A DNA stretch of 64,000 bases from Hemicentrotus pulcherrimus (lineage: Eukaryota; Echinodermata; Echinoidea; Camarodonta; Strongylocentrotidae): contig BEXV01000054.1 in assembly GCA_003118195.1 (NCBI GenBank), positions 377,346-441,345 on the forward strand, read 5' to 3'. This document shows positions 25,358-36,000 of the stretch, piece by piece; positions within the stretch are counted from its first letter, which is position 1, and the number at the start of each line of letters is the position of its first letter. The position numbers and the translations under genes are program-made. The notes beneath the pieces were generated by a model, which saw nothing but the letters and a program-made list of their open reading frames with translations, was not told the DNA's origin and searched no databases.

Positions 25358-26160
25358 AGCTATGGTCACAACCACAAAAAGTAGCCTGCTCTGAGACCGG
25401 GCGGCGGGTTTTCAGCCAATTTCGACCGGGCACCGAGCGGCGGCGGCCACCAGGGCACTGCTTCTATTTAGAGGATCGCCCGGTCGCCGCTGAAATTTTA
25501 GCGCGGAGTTAAAACTTGGCGGCGCCTGCTCACTTTTCACTCGTCGCCCAATATACGCTCGGTGCCCGGGCGTTTGCGTTTGCCGCCCGGGCACCGATCT
25601 AATAGAGTATTCGCCGTCGAGCGATTTAGGTCAAAAATTGAAGCCGCTAGGTCAAAGGCCGCCGCCCAGTCGCTGTCCGGTCGTCGCTGGGAGATAAGTC
25701 GTCACTGGGCGGCGAGTTCGAAATCGGTCGGCAGCCTTTGACCTCACAGCTTCGATTGTTGACCTATATCGCTCGACGGCGAACGCTCGATTAGGTTGAT
25801 GCCCGGTCGGTGAACGCCCGAACACCGAGCATATTTGATGCCCCGCCGATCACCGGCCGGCCGCCGGGCACTTTCTTTAAAATCAGCCGGTGGCCGGTGG
25901 GAGACCGCTCGGGAATCGAAATTGGGTCATCCGTCGGTCACTGCCGGGACGCTGCCTGGAGAAGCTCCCCGATTTCGCCCAGTTGTGACCTTAAATCGAC
26001 CGGCGATCGACAGGGCACCGCCCAGACATCGCTTGGGGCTTGGGGCTTGGGGCTATACAACTTGCTAGATTTTTCCAAAAATCGTTTGGCGATGGCTTAA
26101 TTCCAGCGGCGACTGAGCAGGCTACAAAATCGGTCGCCGCTCTGAGTTGTGACCATAGCT
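25358..26160. mobile_element. 803-bp GC-rich foldback transposon, TAA target duplication (Harbinger-like)
   Basis: The ends AGCTATGGTCACAAC and GTTGTGACCATAGCT are perfect 15-base inverted repeats. They are flanked by TAA at 25355-25357 and 26161-26163. A further inverted pair follows (AGCCTGCTC against GAGCAGGCT). The whole interior is a long imperfect palindrome centred near 25700: CGCCGTCGAGCGATTTAGGT pairs with ACCTATATCGCTCGACGGCG, and CTCGGTGCCCGGGCG with CGCCCGAACACCGAG. A 3-bp TWA duplication is typical of PIF/Harbinger elements. It is extremely GC- and CpG-rich against an AT-rich background. No transposase; overlapping frames are compositional. Confidence 0.8.
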
Positions 26161-26341
26161 TAAGGTTTTACAATTGTGCATGTGAAGGAAAAACATAAAA
26201 ATCATAAAGCTACAGGTCTAACCCTTATCAAATCATGAAATGCAATGCCAAATTATTTACAAAAGAACCCTCCAAATGTATAGCTATTTAAAGACGATGC
26301 CCTTTTAAAATTTTTTTAAAAACAAACTTAATAAGTTTTAA

Positions 26342-26528
26342 AGCCCCCCTACATTATTTATAGCTACTTGCGCCCTCTATACAGCCAATGATGCCTAACC
26401 TGTACCCTTTGATCCCCATGATGCCCTTTTTCTTATCTTATTAGAGAGCTGATTTAAAGAGATAACCACCTGCTAGTGACCTTGCAGGGAGGTCTAATCC
26501 ATCCATGCCAAACTAGTGCAGAGGGGCT
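26342..26528 (+). mobile_element. 187-bp TTAA MITE
   Basis: The ends are AGCCCC...GGGGCT, flanked by TTAA at 26338-26341 and 26529-26532. Internal landmarks TAGCTACTTGCGCCCTCTAT, CCCCATGATGCCC and AGTGACCTTGCAGGGAGGTC are shared with the copies at 62509-62707 and 23002-23137. Confidence 0.8.
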
Positions 26529-27093
26529 TTAATAGGTGATATGATTTCCCCTCCACCTTTTCAGTAGCAAATTTGCATGACTCCATGTTGATGTGAATTG
26601 ACCTGGAGGCAACACAATCTACAGTGCAATGCGCTCATTAAAACATTCAAAATGAACAGGATGTACTTACATAGGAGGCTGATTCTATATTCCACTATGT
26701 CTTATACATATGATAGTCCTTCAAATATAAGTATAAAGTTACAGGAATGGAATAAAAATCTGTTAATATGGTTGAAAAAAAAAAACAGGATTTAGGATTC
26801 ATTATCCAATTGGAAAAATATATCATGGCACCTATGCATAAAAAGAATGGGTAAGTCTTAACCATCTTGTATCATGACAAATAATGATTTCAAGTTTAAA
26901 ATGCTGCTTCGTTGAATATTCCACCTAAAATAAGAAATATTTCTTAATCAAAGTAATGATTCTTTCAACTTGTGCGTTACCCTCAGGCCTTATACAAGTA
27001 TTTACAAATAGTACTTTTCTTCAATACAAGTGATTTTTACACTCCTTGAAAAAAAAAAGGAATCACAGAGGCACTAAGTCTTAAGTTGTCTAT

Positions 27094-30000
27094 TCATTTC
27101 ACTGCAGCCGACGACACTTGAATCATATTCTGGGGTTTTGGCAAATGACCTTTTAGTTTCTGGTGCCTTTTCAAAGTCCCAGGTGTTTTGAATGAGAGAG
27201 TGCATACCTTACACGTGTTGGGGAGATCCTGCTTGTGACGGTCTAGATGAGCCTTGAGGGAGCTGAAGACCTGGTAGCGAACGCCACATATCTTGCACGC
27301 ATACTGCTTCACGATCCAGTGGTCATTCAGATGTTCCTTTACTTCTGTCACTGTTGAAAACTTCCGACTACAGTTCAGGAATGGGCAAGGACCTCCTCTC
27401 AGTTCCTTTAAATGCAATTTGTTGATGTGAACCACCAGGGGGCCTGGTAAGGAGTCAGAAAAATCACATAATCTGCATTCAAAGCTCTGTTTCTCACACT
27501 TGTGATGAATTCTTTGATGTGCCGCAAGTGACGAGGTATCGGTGAAGTACATATCGCAATGATGGCAATAGTCTGACCCCGTCTGTAGCGTGTTTGATAT
27601 TTCCATGGAAAGTTCTTTCCCACCAAATCTTTCAGGCATGTCAACTTTGGAAGGAATGTTTGTTGTAACCCTGGAACTTGATATATCCAGTCCCATTTCT
27701 GCAGTTACCGAAGCTCGAATTTCATCACCGAACCTCACATGACTTTCAGGATTGTTGGTGTTGCTGTCAGCCTTTTCAGATGCAGCTTTAGCCCTGTACT
27801 TTTCAAAGTGTACTTCATTTACATGGTTTTTCATTTCTAGACGAGAAGTAGTTCCAAATTCACAAAATTTGCACTGTTTATTTACGGGCGCTTCCCGCTG
27901 AGACGTCTCGAAGGCCTTCTTACTACCTCTAGGTCTTCCTCTCTTACGACGTCCAGAAGGTAACAGAGAAGCTGCAGGTTGTGTCACATCACTGGTTGTC
28001 ATTACTGCAGGCATCTTCGAAGGAGTCAAGGCAACAGACTGCATTAAGTATGCTTCATGGGCCCGCTTGTATCGCTTCTTTGGGCACTGACTCATATCAC
28101 TCACTGACTGACTATCCGTTGGGACATTTGATTTCAACTGCTCTAAGTTATCTTCCATCTGCAAGTTAAATGCAGTGACTGCAATATTGGAAGTTGAAAA
28201 ACTCCTTGGCATATTTTGGAGATCAATGCAGGGATCATCAGGCCGATCGGTGTTGCTCTCGAAACCCACGGCTGGGCTATCTTTACTCGTATATCGTGAA
28301 TTGCTAGAGCTGTGCCTCACTTCAGTATCATCACTTCTTGTTCGTCGGAGGTGATTTGTTACATGCAAAGATTGATCTTGAGAATTAGCCGGCTTCTTTG
28401 CATTGGTTTCGTCTGGAACCTGCTCTAGTCTGTGATGATCTCCCACTGTTGTCTTTGCAGGCTCACCAACTGCTAGAGTCTTCTTAGGGATAGTAGTGAG
28501 ATCAATAAGTGGGATGCTTGAAGTACTTGTGGCTGGATTGACATATGTGTTACAGGTTTTTGCAATTTTCAGACCAGGCCCTTCAGAAGTGAGTCCATGG
28601 TCCAGCAGATCACTGAAAGCATGAGGTTGTTCAACTCTTTCAATACACACATTTCTGTCCATTGCTACATGCTGTTCTGGAACTGTTGTCACATCTATCA
28701 TTTGCTCATTCCCTGGTACAAACTCTGCTGGGATTGTTGATTTACCAGACTTCCAAGGATGTCCAAGCTTACTGCCAAGCAATTCAGTGTTCAAATCTTG
28801 CCTTGAGATATTCTGATCTTGATGGGACACATAATCAGTTTGTACAGGGCTTCTATCATGGCGACTGTCTACTGTAGCGTAAATGTTGCTGAAATGAGAC
28901 ATTTCTGATTGAATGCCTTGAGCTTTATTTTGATTTGCCTCTACAATACCACTTCCAGGATGTTCTGATTGTGATCTTGAAAGAGTATCCTGTATCCTGC
29001 TCTCCTCAAAGACCTCACGATGGAACCGTGCTACAAGCTGCTCTCGTGATTCAGCATCACACGTTCTTGGTTTGCAAGACAGATCAAGAGGAGCAATGGG
29101 GTTTTGTTCAACATATACCTTTGTTCTCGCTTTACAGGTAAGATCAAGTGGCATTTCATCTTCAGGAGTACTGTTCTTCTGCGACATCTGAGATGTTGGG
29201 ATGTCTATTTGTACTGGAAGCATTGATTCACCGATTGAGTTTGGTGTAGATGATGGAGTACAGTGACTCCTAGGTGTTGATGTTCTTGACAGAGATGCTC
29301 TTTCCAACTCTGTCGATATTGGTTGGTGAGACTGACTGGTAAAGTTATCACTGGTACATGTTGTAGAGGTGGTATGGGATTTTGGTGTAGGGGTTCGGCT
29401 GTGCATCCTTGGAGTGGGGGTTCTTGATGTCGTGCTGCATAAGTTGGTAGCAGCACCTGTCAAAGAGTTATCTGGATTGCTTTGCACTGTGTGTGGATGA
29501 TACAACACATGCTGGAAATCAACCATGTTCTTTCTCTGGCTTGATACGAAACTATCATATGAAGGATTTGGCAGTTGATGTAATAATGGATTTGTAGTCT
29601 GTGAAGAATGCTGAATCGGAGTAGGGCTCTGGTTGAGCCCCATAATTGGTAAGACATGTCGCGTTTCCAGGAGAGGAATGCATGAAGTCTGCCTTCCCAA
29701 TAGATCTTGTCTGACGTGATCATTTTTAATGGCTCCACATCCACCATGAAGTTGCCTCAACATTTCAAGTGCTACATCTTGATCAACCTCAGCCTGTGTA
29801 GTTTTTTTGCTAGGATTAGACTGCGGCGGTTTTACAGTTGGGACTTGCATTTGCATGCTTGATTTCCTTGCATGCTGAATATTTTGTTCAATATTCGTGC
29901 GGGGTGGAATTCCAGCCTGTGAACCATCAGGATAGACAGCAATCAATTGTTCTTTTGGCCCTGTAGTAGTATACACTGGAATATCGTGTGCATATCCCAA

Positions 30001-33000
30001 ATGGTGATGGGCAGGCGAATACCTTACCCTGCTGGTTTCTCCTTTGTCATGGATTTGCTGATTTTGAAATTTTGCTACGTTTCTGGGTAGCTGGTCTGCA
30101 ACTGGAGGGCTAAATGTTCCAGCTGTTGCAACCCTGCTACCATGAAATTGCGGCCTCTCAAACTCTTCATGGCCTAGTCCGACCGACATGCCCTGGGCTC
30201 CAAAGTGATTCAGATTTGTTCCAATAGGTAAATTTCTCTGAGAAGATGGTCGAACATATTCTGAGAACGTTTGTATTTGATTAAATGTCACGGCAGTGTT
30301 CTCTCTTTTTGGTACATTTGCATTTCTCCTTTCTCTGTCTATTTGCGACTGCATTCGAAGCTCTGCCAGTTGACTTAATGCTAAATCCCTTTCTGATGGA
30401 TGGATTACAGTATTTTGCTGAGAAGTGTTCCCTTGATTGGGGTTAGGTAGTTGACTTTGGGGTTGATGGTGCATCAGGTTTGGCAGATCTGGTGCAACAA
30501 GCTTTTGTTTACTCAGCAGGTGTTGTTTGAGCTCGTCGCAGGTTCCTGACCGTTTCAAATATGGATGCCTCAGTTGTATCATAGGTACAGGGGGTTTTTC
30601 TTGGAGGAAATGTGACTGGAGAGATTTTTGCGAAGGAGGTAAAAAGTAACCTTCATGGATGTTCAGCTGGGGTCTTATTTGAGTTTTGTTCTTTCTAGGT
30701 GTGCCAAAGAAGGTTGCTTTATCTTGGGGAATGTGCTGAGGAATGTGCTGCACAGTCTTTGCACCTATGCCACCTTCTTTAGCTGAATTTTGTTCTGTAT
30801 GCTGCATTTTATTACTCTCTCTTTGAGGATTTGTCGTCATGCATCCAGAGGATGGAACGGGTGATTGAATTTCCACCATGGGAGTAACACCTTGGTTGCT
30901 CGGCAGACTCCCAGATGGGACTAATTTCTTCAATGCAGCTGATGCACTACACAAATCCTGGCCAACTGATAGTGTCCTAGGATCATCATCAGCAATCATT
31001 ACTAGATCCTCTCTGCTTGAAGTGACTACAACCACCGGTTCAGGACCTCCATTCAAGGGCTCTCCGACTTTACAGTCATCACTACTTGGCCTCTTCTCTA
31101 AATTAGAATCTCCCAGTAATTCTGCATTAGTTCCAATTGGTTTCATTATTACAGATTGATTGGCTTCAGCAGGACTTGACGCATTGATGTGAGAAAGATG
31201 ACTGGGTGGACTCTTGGAAATGGGGAGTTTGCATGTAGTATGGCTAACCAATTGTGTCTTCTGTGGTGAGTTTGGTTTCTCTACATCCTTATTGATTTCT
31301 TTCTCTACCATTGGATTGTCTACTTTCAGATGGTTACTTCTTTCAGATGGTTCCATAACAATGACCACCTCTTCCAGCTGTGATTGTGGGTTTTCACCTT
31401 GTTCTGATTCCTCATTTTCTGACAGAATTGTGGTTGTGTCAGGAGACCTACTCTCAATCATGGCATCTGCATCAGCTACAAAGGTCATTTTGATATGTTT
31501 CTTGTCTCCTTTTTCTATTGGTTTTTGTTTCTTGTGTGATTTCCTTTTGCCTTTTGTATGGTGTCGATCTCTAGATCTTTTTCTTTTCTTTGCATTAGTG
31601 AACTTTACAGTCCATTTAGAGGCAGTTGAAGTTGATGAATGTTCTACATCTTTTCTGTGTCTAGTTGTGTGTAGATTCGGCACATCTTGAACAGTTGATG
31701 ACTGGATACCTACAACCTGAGCAACATCATTATCATTTTGTTCATTCCAGTCATCCACATCACTAAGTGGGTATGGTATAGTAGCACCCCCTGAACTTGT
31801 TGTAGACATGGCATCCTCATCATATCCCCCTACAGTTTCTTCACAGGCAACTGACAACATGTCCATTGTCCCCTCATCTGTTGATACTCCTAAATACGTG
31901 TAAGAATCTTGGTTGTCTTGTTTCTTTGCACCAATAAGATTAACCAGTCCCTCTGATGTTTGGGACGGATCTGAATAAGTATTTCTATCTTTAAGATTGT
32001 TCCAATCTTGTGAAGTATCATTCTGGTTTGCCAAACTGTCAAATGAACCATTTGGATGGGAAGGACTACAGAGAGATTCAGGTAGAACAGTTGGATCTGT
32101 TGTAACACTTTCTTTAGGACAGTCCTGTCCCAAGTATTCTGCTGTCGACTCTTTTTGGCTCTGTTCAAGTTTAGCAGCTTCTAGTTCTTCCAAATTGGAC
32201 TGCAGGGAAAGTTGATGATCTGCAGACTGATCCTTCACCATGTCTCTGTCCTCTGTTAAGCTGGGCTGAGGATTACTTTCCTTCTTCTCACAATTCTGTA
32301 TTTCTTGTTCAATGGAAGGGTTATGCTGCCGAAGAGCATCAGGTACTTGATTTTGCTGCATTTGTGATGGTGATACTGGTTGCGAATCTTCCAAGTCAGA
32401 TTCATTTTGTGAATCACTGGAAAGCGGATAGTCATTTGTCCTTTTAGTGCTTTCTGACTGAGTAGGTTCCTGTTCTTCATTACTTTTAGTCACATCAGTT
32501 TGACTACCCGTTTTGTCAATCCTGATCGGACATGATTCCTTGACATCGGGGCTAGCAGACAAAGTTGACTGAGGTTCCTTTATTTGTTCTTGTAACTCCA
32601 TCGCATTAGAACAGTCTTCAGGCTTTGATGGCACAACGGTAACCTCATCTGTGTCCTCCTTAGATGCCAATGTGGCCTGTAACTCTTCACTAGCTGTTAA
32701 CCTTGCATGTTCAACTTTTGCATATGAATCTTGCAGGACACCTACATCTATTAGGTCCTCCTCATCATCATCCGATGTGCTTTTAGATTCCTTCTCTGTA
32801 TCCTTACATGATGTTTCTACTGTTGCGGAACATTCCTCTGATATGACTTCTTCCTTGTTGTGCAGATCTCCTTCAGGTCCCTCTTCCTGAAATTCAGTTT
32901 CCTCGCACTGCATTATGGGAGGATGTTCTTCACCCCTGTCATTTTCTTCTTGGGAGGCTTTATGAATAGAATCTCCACTAGCTCGTTTGTCAAGATTATT

Positions 33001-36000
33001 TTCAAGGGGTTCTGACAATTTAATGGTCGATTTTTCTTTTCCTGTACAGGCTTCAAAATCTGCATCGTTGGAAGGTCTGACATATTTTAGTAAATAAGTA
33101 GCACCACTTGGAAGTTCTGCTGTATCTTGACCATTTAGTGCAGAGTCGCGTTCATGGACATTTGGATCAGCTTTGCAGTCATCAGAAATCTGAACATCAC
33201 ATACTACAGAGTGAGCAGCTTTCTCTTCATCAACTACTTCTTGAGAGCATCTATCAACAGTGGAGTTGGGTAGTTCCTTAGGATCAGCCACAGGATGTGA
33301 TTCTTGACGTAAGCTATCAGCATTATTAGTATTAGTAGGGTGTGCTTCATTTATTGGTATCCCTTTATCAACTGGAGTGTTGCTCTGCAGATGCTCATCA
33401 TTCATATCTTGAGAAGTATTGGGCTTTTCAGAACTCTCATCGTTGCATTCTGCAGGATTGTTCACATCCTTCGATTGTTCATCTCTTCCTATCATTCCAG
33501 GCTCCATATCAACCTCCTCAGTGAAAGATTTTGAATGTGTTTCTTGTTTATCCATTTCTTGCATCTCTATGTCATCTATCACACTACTTTCCTTTTGATC
33601 CATTTCTTTGTCCACGTCTTGCATCACATTTATATCGGGCACACTGCTTTCATGCTTTTGCTCAGAGATGTTGCCCCTGTCCCGTGTAATGCCGTTCTTT
33701 TCTTGATCATTTTCTATGATATCTGGTTGTTTTACATCTTCTGATTGAGTTTTGTGTAATGTCCTTTTCGATACATGGAATTCTTGAATGGCAGTAGCAT
33801 TTTCATTTAGTTTTTCAGCGGTGTCTATAGAATCTGGCAAAGGAAGCTTTTGAAGCTTGGTTGAAGGGCTTGTCATACAATCCTGAAATTCCACTCCTGT
33901 ACTGGGACTTGAATTACCAGATGCTGACATGCTTGGGGATGATGCTGAACTTACCAAATGGTTGGGTGAAATACCAAGATTAGGAAAGGAACTCTGATAC
34001 TGCATATCACCAGATTGGTCTGTTTGTCTCTCCTGTATTTCAGTTGGAGTGCTCAGCACCTTCCGATCATCATGGATACATGCCTCCTTGGAAGTCAATG
34101 ACTCACTAATTGCAATGTGGCTTGGGGATTGTTCCTCAAATAACTTGACATGAGGATGTATGGTGTCATCTTCATCTGGAGTCTCAAACTCAAATTCTTC
34201 CTCATCATCTGCAACACCAACATCTTCCTTCTGGAGACCTTGATTAACTGGTTCAGCTGCTTCAATTATGTCAGTATTAGGCTGAGGTGGATCTGATTCT
34301 CTGGACCAGTTATGAGAAAAATCTTCAACATGGATATCTTCTCGTGGCTTATCAAACTCTGAGGTAACATCAGATGGGTTCTCAAATTCAAATTCATCAT
34401 CATCATCGAGGCAAGTACCATGAAAAGCTTCTTTTTCTAATATCGGTAAGGTGTCAGAACCCCCAGAGTGTGGGCTGTTGTGGGAAGTGTAGCCACATTG
34501 ACTGCTACCCCCATAGGCCTCCAGGCAAGGTATCTCAGGGTCTGATATACCAATCGATTCTTGATGCCTTTCATCTTGCTGTATGAAATTACTGAAATCA
34601 GACGCATCCAAGTTTCTACACCGATTAGAAGTTTGAGAATTCAAACCCCCTCCCAATGCCTGAAATATGTTTTTCCTCTCCCTCCTTGGCAAAATAAATG
34701 AATCATCAGTAGCTTTCACTGGAACATCACTAACACTGGTAATTGAATTGGCTCCACTGTGTTTAGTCTCCATGTCTCCAAAGTGTGTACAGCTACTTGA
34801 GAGTTCATCTTTTGATAAGGAAAAGGTCTTTGCAATTCTCACTTGTGAAAGTCCATCCGATTCTTCAGTAAAACCGTCTGTGGCTACTATGGATACATTC
34901 TCTGAATTACCTGGATTACCTTCAGTAATACTCTTTTCGCTTTGCTCTCTGCCACACATGCTTTCCTTTCTCATTAATGGAAGCACACAAGGAGAACTGG
35001 TCCTGTCCAACATTTCTCGAGAGCTGTCTGTAATTGTAGAACCCTGATGAAAATGTGGAATATTGAGATTTGTTGGAGGTGATGAAGCGATACCTTCGGA
35101 GAGGGAATCCGGAGCAGAAGGTGATGATGCGATGGTGACGTTGCTTGGGCTCTGATATGCTTTCTGGATGCTAGGCTCTTCTGGAGTTTGAGGACATTCA
35201 TCTCCCGATATTGTTGATAGGCATTCATTTGATCCTGGAGGAGTCAAGCATGCAACGTCTTCACTCATCCCTTGAAATTCTGATGATGGTTTGTCCTTCC
35301 AACCTAGTGTTCGCATAGCTCTGGAAACATGGCTAATGTCCTCTTTTAGAGGATTAGGTTGTGTATTATGTAATAATGACACATCCGTCTTCTGTTGTCC
35401 AATTTCAATTAATTTTGGAACACAAAACGGATTGCTGTTCCTATCCGTTTCAGGAATGTTATCTACAATGAGTCTGTCTTGTTGCAGGGGCAAGCCTTTT
35501 TCCACATGTGATATGATACATCCACTTTCCTGATGTAGTATGTCAAGTTTCTGGACATGAAATACTTTATGTGTTTCTTCCTGGCAGTTTTTCTGTGATG
35601 GCAACATAGTCGTTGTGTACTTCCGAGGCCTCCCACGGCTCCTTTTCTCTGGAGGTTCCTTGTTACCTTGTACAATGCCCAAACGATCCCAATTTCTAGA
35701 TGTGATCATTTCTGATCTGTTCCTACAGTGTCTTCTATGTGGTAATACTGTCCTTGACTGGAACTGCTTTGCCCCTACTGCATCGCCAATTTTTTGCTTT
35801 GGAGGTCTTCCCCTTTTACGTTGTGGCTGGTCTGAGAGTGGAGGAATTGGCTCACACAAAATCTCGTCTGAGGAATCAGTGAAATCATAAACACTTGATA
35901 ATGGTTTCCATTTTTTCCTTTTCGCAGATCGATCCACATATGTGGGAGGCAAAGGAAGGTTTCCAACGAAGTGAAAGTTCAACAGCTTTGACTTGTTCTG

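Noticed and set aside
31214..31690. 158-codon plus-strand frame and other plus frames at 27981-36993
   Set aside because: Antisense shadows of the 3414-codon gene, reading complementary Ser/Leu-rich sequence.
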